From positions 682,001-746,000 of the forward strand of contig JABMLG010000002.1 of assembly GCA_013204985.1 (NCBI GenBank): a stretch of 64,000 nt of DNA. The letters are read 5' to 3'. A program made the position numbers and the translations under genes. This DNA is from Microbacteriaceae bacterium VKM Ac-2855. GTDB lineage: Bacteria; Actinomycetota; Actinomycetes; Actinomycetales; Microbacteriaceae. Position 1 is the first letter of the stretch; every line of letters begins with the position of its first letter. Below the pieces are notes generated by a model. That model saw nothing but the letters and a program-made list of their open reading frames with translations. It had not been told where the DNA came from and made no database searches. This document shows positions 1-9,525 of the stretch, in pieces.

Positions 1-2224
1 CGAGCTCGAGCTGCCCACCGAGACGCCCGCCCCGGTGGCGGAGTCCGCACCTGAGGCGCCCGCTGCCGAGGCGCCCGCTGTCGAAGCCGGCGCTGTCGAA
101 GCCCCCGTCGCCGAAGCCCCCGTCGCCCCGCGGCGCCGTGCCTCGCGTCGTGCGACCACGAGCACCGTCTCCGCGGGCGGTCACGTCAACGTGACCGGCG
201 GATCCGGTACCGCGCTGGTGCCGGAAGCCGAGACCGCGGTCGCTCCGGTCGAGGCCGCCCCTGCGGCAGCAGCCCCCGTCGTCGAGACGCCCGTCGTCGA
301 GACGCCTGTCGTCGAAGCCGACGTCGAGGCGCCCGCTTTCGAGGCCCCGACCGAGTCGGCTACCACCGAGACGGCCGAGGCTCCTGAGGCCGAGACCACC
401 GAGGGCGACGTCGCCCCGGAGACAACCGAGCAGCAGCCCCGTGAGGGTAACTCGCCTCGTGAGCGCCGTGGCCGTCGCCGTCGCAACGGCGGCGCCGCAC
501 AGGCCGAGCCGACGCAGTCCGGCACGGATGCCGGCGCCGCGTCCGATGTCTCCGCCGAGGACAGCGAATCCGCCGACGAGGTCGACCAGAACGACGCCGA
601 GCAGAACGACGCCGAGCAGAACGACACGCTCGAGCAGAACGACCAGGGCGAGCAGCAGAATCAGCCGCGTCAGGGCCGCAACCGCCGTGGCCGCGGTCGC
701 AACCGCAACGAGCCGCAGGGCGACGCCGCCCAGAACGGCAACGGTCAGCAGGCTCCGCAGAACCAGAACGCCCAACAGGGTCAGGCGCCGCAGAACCAGA
801 ACGGCCAGCAGGCGCCGGCGCGTCAGCAGGGTCAGGCTCCTCAGAACCAGAACGGTCAGGGCCAGAACGGTCAGGGCCAGAACGGTCAGGGCCAGAACGG
901 TCAGAACCCGAACGGTCAGAACCAGAACGGTCAGGGCCCTCAGAACGGCCAGGGCGCGCAATCCGCTCAGCAGAATGAGCTCGGCGAGGACGGCCGTCGT
1001 GGCCGCTACCGCGACCGCAAGCGTCGGGGCACCGGGAACGACGAGTTCGAGCCCGAGATCACCGAGGACGACGTCCTGATCCCGGTCGCGGGAATCCTCG
1101 ACGTACTCGACAACTACGCGTTCGTGCGCACCTCGGGCTACCTGCCCGGCGTCTCCGACGTCTATGTTTCGCTCGGCCAGGTGAAGAAATACAACCTGCG
1201 CAAGGGCGACGCCGTCGTCGGCGCGATCCGCCAGCCGCGGGAGAACGACCAGAACGGCCGCCAGAAGTACAACGCCATCGTCAAGGTCGATTCCATCAAC
1301 GGTCAGACCGTCGAGGAGGCCGCAGCCCGGGTCGAGTTCCAGAAGCTCACCCCGCTGTACCCGACGGAACGCCTCCGCCTCGAGACCGAGCCGGGCAAGC
1401 TGACCCAGCGCATCATCGATCTCGTCGCCCCGATCGGCAAGGGCCAGCGCGGCCTCATCGTCGCGCCGCCGAAGGCCGGCAAGACCATCGTGATGCAGCA
1501 GATCGCGAACGCGATCGTGCAGAACAACCCCGAGGTGCACCTCATGGTCGTGCTCGTGGACGAGCGTCCCGAAGAGGTCACCGACATGCAGCGCACCGTG
1601 CGCGGCGAGGTCATCGCCTCGACGTTCGACCGCCCCGCCGAGGACCACACCACGGTCGCCGAGCTGGCGATCGAGCGGGCCAAGCGCCTGGTCGAACTCG
1701 GCCACGACGTCGTTGTCCTGCTCGACTCGATCACCCGCCTCGGCCGTGCCTACAACGTGACGGCCCCGCCGTCGGGCAAGGTCCTCTCGGGTGGTGTCGA
1801 CGCCGCGGCGCTGTACCCGCCGAAGAAGTTCTTCGGTGCCGCGCGCAACATCGAGAACGGCGGCTCGCTCACCATCATCGCCTCCGCCCTCGTCGAGACC
1901 GGCTCGAAGATGGACGAAGTGATCTTCGAAGAATTCAAGGGCACCGGCAACATGGAGCTGCGCCTCTCGCGTCACCTGGCCGACAAGCGGATCTTCCCCG
2001 CCGTCGACGTCAACGCTTCCGGCACCCGTCGCGAAGAGATGCTGCTCAGCGCCGACGAGGTCAAGATCACCTGGAAGCTGCGTCGCGCCCTCGCCGGGCT
2101 CGACCAGCAGCAGGCGCTCGAGATCATCCTCGGCCGTCTCAAGGAGACCAGCTCGAACGTCGAGTTCCTGATGCAGGTCTCCAAGTCGCAGGTCGGCCCG
2201 TCGACGGCGACCAACCACCACTAG
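1..2224 (+). CDS. rho: Transcription termination factor Rho (5' end outside the window)
   Basis: Rho is the hexameric RNA helicase that ends transcription at Rho-dependent sites. The reading frame is open from base 2, so the N-terminus lies to the left. What is visible starts with a long disordered stretch rich in Ala, Glu and Pro, then Arg-rich patches, then a Gln/Asn/Gly-rich low-complexity segment (about 640-970). The conserved core follows: the RNA-binding OB fold (from about 1070, '[20 protein letters not shown]'), the Walker A motif APPKAGKT (about 1450-1490), Walker B '[16 protein letters not shown]', and the C-terminal 'KSQVG'. The large insert before the RNA-binding domain is typical of high-G+C actinobacterial Rho. 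A strong hairpin follows the stop codon and separates it from prfA. The identification is secure; only the true start is unseen. Confidence 0.97.
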   Translation, partial: ELELPTETPAPVAESAPEAPAAEAPAVEAGAVEAPVAEAPVAPRRRASRRATTSTVSAGGHVNVTGGSGTALVPEAETAVAPVEAAPAAAAPVVETPVVETPVVEADVEAPAFEAPTESATTETAEAPEAETTEGDVAPETTEQQPREGNSPRERRGRRRRNGGAAQAEPTQSGTDAGAASDVSAEDSESADEVDQNDAEQNDAEQNDTLEQNDQGEQQNQPRQGRNRRGRGRNRNEPQGDAAQNGNGQQAPQNQNAQQGQAPQNQNGQQAPARQQGQAPQNQNGQGQNGQGQNGQGQNGQNPNGQNQNGQGPQNGQGAQSAQQNELGEDGRRGRYRDRKRRGTGNDEFEPEITEDDVLIPVAGILDVLDNYAFVRTSGYLPGVSDVYVSLGQVKKYNLRKGDAVVGAIRQPRENDQNGRQKYNAIVKVDSINGQTVEEAAARVEFQKLTPLYPTERLRLETEPGKLTQRIIDLVAPIGKGQRGLIVAPPKAGKTIVMQQIANAIVQNNPEVHLMVVLVDERPEEVTDMQRTVRGEVIASTFDRPAEDHTTVAELAIERAKRLVELGHDVVVLLDSITRLGRAYNVTAPPSGKVLSGGVDAAALYPPKKFFGAARNIENGGSLTIIASALVETGSKMDEVIFEEFKGTGNMELRLSRHLADKRIFPAVDVNASGTRREEMLLSADEVKITWKLRRALAGLDQQQALEIILGRLKETSSNVEFLMQVSKSQVGPSTATNHH
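851..940 (+). repeat. 15-bp tandem repeat inside rho
   Basis: Six consecutive 15-base units lie in frame in rho. The first three are identical (AACGGTCAGGGCCAG at 851, 866 and 881); the next three (896, 911, 926) differ by a few bases. They encode Asn-Gly-Gln-rich pentapeptides of the NGQGQ type. In-frame units of this length can expand or contract without breaking the gene. Confidence 0.85.
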
Positions 2225-2231
2225 CGACGCC

Positions 2232-2273
2232 ACGTCCGCGGCCTTCCGGGTTCTCCCGGGAGGCCGCGGACGT
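2232..2273 (+). terminator. Hairpin terminator after rho
   Basis: Arms of 19 bases (2232-2250 and 2255-2273) pair with a single G-T position around a TTCT loop and are followed by a very short T stretch. It begins 8 bases after the rho stop codon and ends 48 bases before the prfA start, so prfA probably has its own promoter or relies on read-through. Confidence 0.8.
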
Positions 2274-2321
2274 TTGCCGTTCCCGCGATCACGATCTCCG
2301 CAATACAGAAACGAGCCCGTC

Positions 2322-3404
2322 ATGTTCGAATCCGTCAGCGTTCTGCTGGCCGAGCACGAGGAGTTGCAGACGCAGCTCTCCGATCCGGCCCTGCACGCCG
2401 ATCCGGCGCGCGCCAAGAAAGTCAACCGCCGCTACGCCGAGCTGAGCAAGATCAAGTCGGCACACACGGCGTGGCTGCAGGCGGGGGAGGACCTCGACGC
2501 CGCCCGTGAGCTCGCCAAGGAGGACGACGCCTTCGCCGAGGAGGTGCCGGAGCTCGAAGAGGGTCTGCGCGTCGCGCAGGAGAAGCTGCGTCGCCTGCTC
2601 ATCCCGCGCGATCCGGATGACGGCCGCGACGTGATCATGGAGATCAAGGGTGGTGAGGGCGGCGCCGAGAGCGCGCTGTTCGCCGCCGATCTGCTGCGGA
2701 TGTACCTGCACTACGCGGAGTCCAAGGGCTGGAAGACCGAGATGCTCGAGCGAGACGAGAGCGATCTGGGCGGCTACAAGAACGTGCAGATCGCGATCAA
2801 GTCGAACGCGACCGACCCCTCTCAGGGTGTCTGGGCGCACCTGAAGTACGAGGGCGGCGTGCACCGCGTGCAGCGCGTGCCGGCGACCGAGTCGCAGGGG
2901 CGCATCCACACCTCCACCACGGGCGTGCTCGTGTTCCCTGAGGTGGACGAGCCGGAGGAGGTCGAGATCAACCAGAACGACCTCAAGATCGACGTGTACC
3001 GCTCGAGCGGACCCGGCGGACAGTCGGTGAACACGACCGACTCCGCCGTGCGCATCACACACCTCCCCACGGGCATCGTGGTGGCGATGCAGAACGAGAA
3101 GAGCCAGCTGCAGAACCGCGAGGCCGGAATGCGTGTCCTGCGTGCCCGCATCCTGGCGCGTTACCAGGAGGAGGCGGATGCGGAGGCGAGTGCCGTCCGC
3201 AAGAGCCAGATCCGCACGATGGACCGCTCCGAGCGCATCCGCACGTACAACTTCCCCGAGAACCGCATCGCCGACCATCGCACCGGCTACAAGTCGTACA
3301 ACCTCGATTCGGTGATGAACGGCAACCTTGACGCTGTGGTCGAGAGTGCGATCCAGGCGGATGAAGAGGCGCGCCTGGCCGACATCGGCAACGACGAGTC
3401 GTGA
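2322..3404 (+). CDS. prfA: Peptide chain release factor 1
   Basis: RF1 recognises UAA and UAG stop codons and triggers peptide release on the ribosome. The 360-residue protein has the usual length. The peptide-anticodon motif PAT ('[14 protein letters not shown]'), which distinguishes RF1 from RF2, is present, as is the catalytic GGQ motif at residues 232-234 ('[16 protein letters not shown]'). The glutamine of GGQ is the residue methylated by PrmC, encoded immediately downstream. Translation is taken from the ATG at 2322, because the product then begins with the typical MFESV...LLAEHEEL coiled helix. Longer in-frame extension runs into the rho terminator. The prfA stop overlaps the prmC start (GTGA), so the two are translationally coupled. 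Confidence 0.97.
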   Translation: MFESVSVLLAEHEELQTQLSDPALHADPARAKKVNRRYAELSKIKSAHTAWLQAGEDLDAARELAKEDDAFAEEVPELEEGLRVAQEKLRRLLIPRDPDDGRDVIMEIKGGEGGAESALFAADLLRMYLHYAESKGWKTEMLERDESDLGGYKNVQIAIKSNATDPSQGVWAHLKYEGGVHRVQRVPATESQGRIHTSTTGVLVFPEVDEPEEVEINQNDLKIDVYRSSGPGGQSVNTTDSAVRITHLPTGIVVAMQNEKSQLQNREAGMRVLRARILARYQEEADAEASAVRKSQIRTMDRSERIRTYNFPENRIADHRTGYKSYNLDSVMNGNLDAVVESAIQADEEARLADIGNDES

Positions 3405-4273
3405 TCGTTCTGACGATGCCGCTCGCCCGCGATCTGCTGGCAGCCGGGGCCGAGCGCCTCGCTGCGGCGGGAGTGCCGACCCCGGTTGTCGACGCCGAAC
3501 TGTTGCTCGGGCATCTGCTCGACCTCGGCCGAGGCGCGCTGCAGGCGCGGCTGATCACGGGGCTCGAGGTGACCGACGAGACCGCGACGGCGTTCGGGCA
3601 CCTCATCGAGCGCCGAGCCGCGCGCGAACCCCTGCAGCACCTCACGGGTGTCGCCGGCTTCCGCTCGATCGAGCTGTCCGTCGGCCCCGGCGTGTTCGTG
3701 CCGCGTCCCGAGACCGAGACCGTAGCGCAGATCGCGATCGACGCTCTGCGCTCGGCGGCCGAACCCGAGCCGGTCGCCGTCGATCTCGGCACCGGCAGCG
3801 GCGCACTCGCGCTCTCGCTGGCGCACGAGGTGCCGCACGCACGCGTCTTCGGGGTCGAGAACTCGGTGGAGGCCTTCATCTGGGCGCGCCGCAATCGCGA
3901 CGCGCTCGGTCTCGACAACGCCCGGATCGTCTTCATCGACCTCGCAGAAGCGCTGCCCGAACTCGACGGCACCGTCGCGGTCGTGGTCTCGAACCCGCCC
4001 TACATCCCGGATGCGGCGATCCCGCGCGACCCGGAGGTGCGGCTCTTCGATCCGCCCGCCGCGTTGTACGGGGGAGCGGACGGTCTCGACGTCGTGCGCC
4101 ACGTGTCGATGACCGCGCGTCGGCTGCTGCGCGCCGGCGGGACGCTCGTGATCGAGCACGGCGAGCTCCAGGGCGCTCAGATCCGCGCGCTGCTCGACGC
4201 CGATGGCTGGCGGATGACTGCGACGCACCGCGATCTCACTCTGCGGGACCGCACGACGACGGCCGTCCGCTAA
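3401..4273 (+). CDS. prmC: Release factor glutamine methyltransferase PrmC
   Basis: This SAM-dependent N5-glutamine methyltransferase modifies the GGQ glutamine of release factors. It has the expected two parts: an N-terminal helical domain (residues 1 to about 90) and a Rossmann methyltransferase domain with the SAM-binding DLGTGSG at about 128-134 and the catalytic NPPY at about 198-201. The GTG at 3401 overlaps the prfA stop, as in many actinobacteria; an ATG five codons later (3416) is an alternative. The gene ends in a 4-base tail-to-tail overlap with the next gene on the other strand. Function is confident from motifs and from its pairing with prfA. Confidence 0.95.
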   Translation: MIVLTMPLARDLLAAGAERLAAAGVPTPVVDAELLLGHLLDLGRGALQARLITGLEVTDETATAFGHLIERRAAREPLQHLTGVAGFRSIELSVGPGVFVPRPETETVAQIAIDALRSAAEPEPVAVDLGTGSGALALSLAHEVPHARVFGVENSVEAFIWARRNRDALGLDNARIVFIDLAEALPELDGTVAVVVSNPPYIPDAAIPRDPEVRLFDPPAALYGGADGLDVVRHVSMTARRLLRAGGTLVIEHGELQGAQIRALLDADGWRMTATHRDLTLRDRTTTAVR

Positions 4274-5907
4274 CCGATCGCGATGTAGTTCACAGCGAAG
4301 CTCCCGTCCGGCCGGCCTGGGGCGGGTCGGTTGAGCGCGTACACGGTGAGCGCCGTCTCGCCTGCATCCGCGTAGAGCCCGAGGGCAGCGGCCTCGGCGT
4401 TCGCGGCCGACACCGTGACGATCGGAGCACGTTCGAAGGGCTGCGCGAATTCAACGGTGAACAGCACGCCGGCCGCTGTCGTGGTACCGGTGCCGAAGAA
4501 CACCTTGCCGGCCGAGTCGGCGGCCGCCGCGCCCAGCTTCACGGCGTTCACGCCTCCCGGCTGGACGGAGGGCTCACCGCCTCCGATTCGCAGTTGTCCG
4601 TCGACGAGATGGTGACCGTGGCTCGTGAGCACCGTGCTCGACGCGCGCGCATCCGCGGCGACCGCACCCGAGAAGGTGTTGCTCGTACCCAAGGCGAGGG
4701 CGGAGCCGTAGGCGGCTGCGACGGACACGGCCGCCTCGGTGTATCGCAGGAACGCGCAGTTCTCTGCGCTGAAGTCGTCGCCCCGGGCGAGCTCGACCAG
4801 CACCGGAGTCGCCGCACGCGGTCCACGATTCGCGTCCGTGCCCGGTGAATCGTCGGAACCCAGCAGCGTGACGTTCGTGAGCTTGATCCCGCCGCTGCCG
4901 TAGTCGGGCTGGTCGCGTTGATCGTGTCGGATGATCGGGCCCGGGCCGCCGAAGAGCATCCCGCCGAGAACATCGATGCGTCGAGCGTTCCCGACCGTGA
5001 TGAGCGGGGCGATGTTGCCCGCGTACGCCTCGCCGCGGCCGTCGCGAGGATTCTCGATGTGCAGCCCGTAAAAGCGGAGCCACTCGACGAGCGCGTCCGG
5101 CCCGATCTCGAGGGCGGTGTTCGCGGATCGCTCGATGGTGAGGTCGTAGATGGATACGTTGTTGGTCGTCGAGACGCCGACGGGCGACGAGCGGATGCGC
5201 ACGGCCGGAAGGGTGTCGGAGCCGTGGTTGTCGACGTAGATGAATCGCCAGCGCGGGTTGTTCGCCAATGCGACGTCGAGACCGATGCCCTCCCCGCTGA
5301 TGATACGGATGCTGTCGAGGTCCGACTCGAAGCCCGAGACCTCGAGCGCCGTCGCCGAGGTCGCACCGCTGTACAGCGTGAGGTTGCGCACGCCGGCGCC
5401 CGCTCCATCGACCGCGATGATGGGATCGGTCGATGTGCTCCCCGACGGACGGCGGATGGTGACGCCACCCCAGCGCTGCTCGAGGGATTCGAAGCGGCTC
5501 GTCCCGCCGGCCGCGCCTTCGAGGCTGCACATCGTCGGGATGCGCAGGCCCTCGGCCACATATTCACCCTCGTCGAGCTGGACACGGTGGTATCGACTCT
5601 CGTCGGCATCCAGCAGTGCCTGGATGGCGGAGGTGCTGTTCGTCTCGCCGACCCGCGCGGCGAAGTACAGCTGGTCCCGGGGAACCCGACCGGCGCCGTC
5701 GAGGGCGGCGACACCGTCTACCGCCCCCTTCTCGCTTCCGGCCACTTTGCTGCCGATCAGACTCTGCACGTCGGGGCCGAGGTCGTCGATGCGGACATCG
5801 CCGACGGATCCGGCTGCCGGAGCGACGACCGCTCCGGTCACGGCTGCGGCTGCGGCGGCGAGAAGGGTCCGGCGGGCGGCGGCCGAAGGCTCATTCGCGG
5901 CGGGCAT
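4270..5907 (-). CDS. Exported right-handed beta-helix (pectate-lyase fold) surface protein
   Basis: This 545-residue protein starts with a signal region of twin-arginine type (ARRTLL followed by an Ala-rich hydrophobic stretch to about residue 35). Residues 60-80 contain 'VAALDGAGRVPRDQL', a motif common in phage tail and receptor-binding proteins just before the shaft. Then comes a typical pectate-lyase-3-like entry ('NSTSAIQALLDAD...VQLDEGEYVAEGLRI') and repeating short beta strands consistent with a parallel beta helix to about residue 400. The last 90 residues resemble the small beta-sandwich that ends many such proteins ('FAQPFERAPIVTVSA...YIAIG'). It may bind or cleave a polysaccharide; no catalytic residues can be assigned. 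It is convergent with prmC and next to the polysaccharide locus. The fold is likely, the substrate unknown. Confidence 0.7.
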   Translation of the reverse strand: MPAANEPSAAARRTLLAAAAAAVTGAVVAPAAGSVGDVRIDDLGPDVQSLIGSKVAGSEKGAVDGVAALDGAGRVPRDQLYFAARVGETNSTSAIQALLDADESRYHRVQLDEGEYVAEGLRIPTMCSLEGAAGGTSRFESLEQRWGGVTIRRPSGSTSTDPIIAVDGAGAGVRNLTLYSGATSATALEVSGFESDLDSIRIISGEGIGLDVALANNPRWRFIYVDNHGSDTLPAVRIRSSPVGVSTTNNVSIYDLTIERSANTALEIGPDALVEWLRFYGLHIENPRDGRGEAYAGNIAPLITVGNARRIDVLGGMLFGGPGPIIRHDQRDQPDYGSGGIKLTNVTLLGSDDSPGTDANRGPRAATPVLVELARGDDFSAENCAFLRYTEAAVSVAAAYGSALALGTSNTFSGAVAADARASSTVLTSHGHHLVDGQLRIGGGEPSVQPGGVNAVKLGAAAADSAGKVFFGTGTTTAAGVLFTVEFAQPFERAPIVTVSAANAEAAALGLYADAGETALTVYALNRPAPGRPDGSFAVNYIAIG

Positions 5908-6255
5908 GCGCCGACCTTAGCAAGCGGTCTCCGGCGCGATCCTCGCGCGGCCGGCCGTCGCCGCCGATAGGGCGCACGAGTGCGGAAGAGCTGGGGAATT
6001 ATCGCGACGAGCGACGTACGTCCGGGGGTCATCACTCGTAACCGCCAACCGTAGGCTGATGCTGTCAGGTGAAACTCTGAACTGAAGCCGAACATCACCT
6101 GGGTAAATCATCGACTTGTTCTCGAAGCGACGAGCTCGAAGAAGGAACCTCGCCACTGCGACGCCACTCGCCGGATCCCACGGTTGGGACGGCGCTGCGG
6201 AGTGTCTTCGTCGTCCCCGTTCGTCGTCGAGCGACAGGTTCTGGAGGGACAAGCC
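5908..6255. other. Divergent intergenic region between two exported-protein genes
   Basis: These 348 bases separate two divergently transcribed surface-protein genes and must hold both promoters. A ribosome-binding site (GGAGGG, 6243-6248) serves the rightward gene. No convincing -35/-10 pair, riboswitch or RNA gene was recognised. Short open frames here look like chance frames in G+C-rich DNA. Confidence 0.5.
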
Positions 6256-9200
6256 ATGAAATCATGCGCGTATGAGGCGACTGCTTCCACCTACGGGGGC
6301 CCCAGCCGGCGATCGTTCCTGACGATGTCGGCCGTCGCTCTCGCGGCACTCGCCGTTTCGCAATCATCCCCGACCCGAGCCGCTGCGGCGACCACAGCCG
6401 CACCGGCGGTGGCGACCGGAGCAGAAGTCGCGGCGACGGCCTTCTCCGGTTCTGTCAGCCGCACGACCGTCGCGGCGTTCGACACGACCCGCCTCGTCCA
6501 GGGCGGCGCGATCTACACTCCGATCTGGTCCGATGACGATGCCGTGTACATCGCGGACTCCACACCCATCCCGTGGACGGACAAGACGGTCCGGATGCCC
6601 AAGGCGAACTTCGCGGTCACGCGGATCCCGTCCAGCGGCGCCGCGACGACGACGACGATCGGCAGCTTCTTCTACGACAAGACCAACGTCGGCCACCGCA
6701 ATTCCAGCGTCGCGGTCACCGACGATGGACGTGTCATCGCGCACCCGGCGACGCACGCCAACGCCGATACGGCGTACTCGCCCGCGATGGCCATCTTCCG
6801 CTCGCGCGCCGTGCACGACGTCGCCGGTTTCGATCTGCTCGAGTCCGCCCCGGCCGGATACGCCGGCTCGTGCTACCGCCGCTTCTTCCGCGACCCGCAC
6901 ACTAAGGCGCTCTTCATGGTCGCCCGCGGCACCTTGTGCCAGGCGATCATCTGGCGCTGGGTTCCGCAGCTGCAGAACTTCGTCCGGGTGGACCGACCGG
7001 GTACATCGCTCGACTCGGGTTCGGCCGGCACCCAGGAGGGCTTGAACCTCGTCAACACGCTCAAGACCGTCACCATCAACGGCAAGGCGACGAAGGTCAT
7101 CGACAAGCCGAAGACCGGCGGCTACGGACACGAGATCGCCTTCATGAAGGCCGGAGTCGGTTCGTCCGTGATGTACTGCGTGCCGGAGTTCACGGTGAAC
7201 AGCGACCCGGGCGAGTCCGTCAACGGCTATCCGAGCTACGGTCAGGCGGGATACCCACGTCGCGACATCGCGCTCACCCGCTCGCTCGACGGCGGCCACA
7301 CCTGGCAGACCCTCGATCTCACCGGTCAGGGTGGAGCCGCATCCGCCACGATCGCGGGACCCTTCACTCCCGACCTGCCCGATGGGACCAAGGGCAATGT
7401 CGACATCGTCTTCCCCGGCCCGACCTACAACCCGAACATCCCGGCAGGTCCCGCGCAGGATCAGACGCGGAACAACGCGGTCGGGGCGCATGTCGCCGTG
7501 AGCGGCAACCGCGTGGTGGTGGTGTCCAACTGGGACGGTCGGAGCCCCACTGGTACGCCCGACGGGCTGGTCGACGCCAAGCGGGTCCGTGGCCTGTACG
7601 CACGAACGTACGACGCCGTTGCGAAGAAATGGCTGACGCCGGCGGCGACGCTCATCGCTCCGAAGGAGATCGTCTGGAAGGATGCCGCGCAGACGCAGAT
7701 CGACGAGACGAAGACCTACCACGCCGGTCTCTCGAACGTCGCGTACACGAGCACGGGCCGGATCGTCGTCGTCGCCTCGGACCACGACGACCACGCGCTC
7801 GGTGGTGCCGGTCTCGTGCAGGCACCCGCAGCGGACATCGTCGACGATCTGAAGGACGGCGCAGGAGTACCGACCCCTCGGGACAAGGCTGCCGGACCCT
7901 ATCCGGCGACCACTCAGCTGTTCGTCTTCACCTCGACCGATGGCGTCACGTGGGCGAAGTACCGGATCGACTCGGCTGCGGCGGCTGCGGCGGCCGCGGG
8001 AATGACGGCGGCACCTGCTGGATCCGCGTACATCGATGCCCCCGCGCTGGAGCGCGAGGGCCGCATCCGCCTCTACCCGGTATTCCCCGGCGACCCCAAA
8101 CGCGCCGAGATCTGGGACGTCTCGATCCCGGGGTTCACAGGGACGGCGGCTCCGCAGGTGGCGGACGCACCGCTGCTGGCTGCCGCCACGATCGGCAACT
8201 CCATCAACCTCGCAGCGACGTTCGGAGCCGATGGCGGCCGAGCCATCACGAAGTACCACGTCTACCGAGGCTCCTCGAAGACCGCGACAGGCAGCGGGAT
8301 CTGGGCGACGATGTCCGGCGTGAACGGTGTGCTCGACCTTGACGCGCCGGTCGGTTCGACGCGGTCGTACCAAGTAGCGGCGGTCGATTCCTCGGGAGCC
8401 GTCGGCACGAAGAGTCCGATCATCTGGATCGACAACTCCAATCGGACTCCGGCCCGCCCGCCGATGCCGAACGCTCTGAGTCAGAGCGGTTCGAGTGCGC
8501 CGTACACCTTCACCGAACGTGCTCCGATGGTGCCCACCCTCGTCTACCGTTCGGAATCGATCGGGATCCGCACGAACGGGAGTCCATTGCAGACCGGGGA
8601 CCGCATCGGAACCTGGCAGTCGACCGGATCCGCGGCCACGGCGGCGAAGGGCGCCCTGACCGCGGTGAACGAAGCGCGGACGAACCCCGTGAGCACAACG
8701 GACTCGCGGCCCTACCTGATCAGTGACGGACCCAACGGCTTCCCCGCTGTCCGCTTCACCCGCACGGCGGCGTCGAGGCTCCTGATCGAGCGGCCGACCG
8801 CGATCAGCGACGAAGCTGCACCGATCACGACGTTCGTCGTGGCGCGGTTGCGGGATTACGGCTGGCATCACCTCGTCTCGAGTCAGGGGGCCTCCGGTCG
8901 GATGCTGGCCGACCAACCGCACTCGCGAACGAGTCTGCAGTCGCACGAGACGAGGTTCACGGATGCCGGGCTCGATGCGGCTGGTTCCGCCAATCCCGCG
9001 CGGATGCGCCACACGGTGACCAAGCGCGCCACGCTCGGACCCTGGATGGTGTACGTCTCGCAGTGGCGAGCACGCACTGACGTGCGTCGCATCTCGGGGC
9101 AGATGAATTTCTGCGAGGGCGACGTGCAGGAGTATCCGCAGCCGAACTACAGCACCGGCGGATGGTGGCAGGATGCGTCGTTCATGGGGCCGACGGTGAG

Positions 9201-9525
9201 CGCTGCGCCCGGGACTCCCGCGAAGCACATGACGCTCGGGTCCGTGGTCGACATGGCGGGTACGAGGCTCACGAGCGAGATGGACATCGCTGAAGTGATG
9301 CGGTTCGACAACTCACTGGGCCGTCCCGATATGCAGCGGATCGTGCGGTACCTGATGAAGCGGTACGCGCTGACGGAGTCGGTGCTCGTTCCGCAGGACG
9401 TCGCGTCTCCGGCGCCGCTGCCATCGACCGTCTGCCAGCACTTCGTGAAGAACGCGGACGGTTCGTTGAACACCTCGGCCGTCAATTGCTGCTCGATCGC
9501 GGCGTGGGCGGACAAGAGTTACTGA
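6256..9525 (+). CDS. Exported sialidase-superfamily (Asp-box) and lectin-like protein
   Basis: This 1089-residue secreted protein has a Tat signal (SRRSFLTM followed by a hydrophobic stretch, about residues 17-45). The N-terminal half contains two Asp-box motifs of the sialidase/BNR propeller type ('SLDGGHTW' and 'STDGVTW'), which mark beta-propeller blades. A fibronectin-III-like region follows ('PLLAAATIGNSINLAATFGADGGRAITKYHVYRG' region, about 640-740). The last 300 residues resemble a concanavalin/LamG jelly roll, including the typical ending 'DIAEVMRFDNSLGRPDMQRIVRYLMKRYAL'. This suggests a surface or secreted glycan-binding or glycan-cleaving protein, but catalytic sialidase residues were not identified. 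The ATG at 6256 is chosen for its GGAGGG site and because the Tat signal starts just after it. It overlaps the next gene tail-to-tail by 7 bases. Confidence 0.7.
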   Translation: MKSCAYEATASTYGGPSRRSFLTMSAVALAALAVSQSSPTRAAAATTAAPAVATGAEVAATAFSGSVSRTTVAAFDTTRLVQGGAIYTPIWSDDDAVYIADSTPIPWTDKTVRMPKANFAVTRIPSSGAATTTTIGSFFYDKTNVGHRNSSVAVTDDGRVIAHPATHANADTAYSPAMAIFRSRAVHDVAGFDLLESAPAGYAGSCYRRFFRDPHTKALFMVARGTLCQAIIWRWVPQLQNFVRVDRPGTSLDSGSAGTQEGLNLVNTLKTVTINGKATKVIDKPKTGGYGHEIAFMKAGVGSSVMYCVPEFTVNSDPGESVNGYPSYGQAGYPRRDIALTRSLDGGHTWQTLDLTGQGGAASATIAGPFTPDLPDGTKGNVDIVFPGPTYNPNIPAGPAQDQTRNNAVGAHVAVSGNRVVVVSNWDGRSPTGTPDGLVDAKRVRGLYARTYDAVAKKWLTPAATLIAPKEIVWKDAAQTQIDETKTYHAGLSNVAYTSTGRIVVVASDHDDHALGGAGLVQAPAADIVDDLKDGAGVPTPRDKAAGPYPATTQLFVFTSTDGVTWAKYRIDSAAAAAAAAGMTAAPAGSAYIDAPALEREGRIRLYPVFPGDPKRAEIWDVSIPGFTGTAAPQVADAPLLAAATIGNSINLAATFGADGGRAITKYHVYRGSSKTATGSGIWATMSGVNGVLDLDAPVGSTRSYQVAAVDSSGAVGTKSPIIWIDNSNRTPARPPMPNALSQSGSSAPYTFTERAPMVPTLVYRSESIGIRTNGSPLQTGDRIGTWQSTGSAATAAKGALTAVNEARTNPVSTTDSRPYLISDGPNGFPAVRFTRTAASRLLIERPTAISDEAAPITTFVVARLRDYGWHHLVSSQGASGRMLADQPHSRTSLQSHETRFTDAGLDAAGSANPARMRHTVTKRATLGPWMVYVSQWRARTDVRRISGQMNFCEGDVQEYPQPNYSTGGWWQDASFMGPTVSAAPGTPAKHMTLGSVVDMAGTRLTSEMDIAEVMRFDNSLGRPDMQRIVRYLMKRYALTESVLVPQDVASPAPLPSTVCQHFVKNADGSLNTSAVNCCSIAAWADKSY

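Noticed and set aside
850-960. Repeats in rho as a CRISPR-like array
   Set aside because: The units are in frame, have no spacers and encode low-complexity protein.
4270-5907. Prophage remnant around the beta-helix gene
   Set aside because: Apart from one tail-like motif there are no phage structural, lysis or integration genes in the region.
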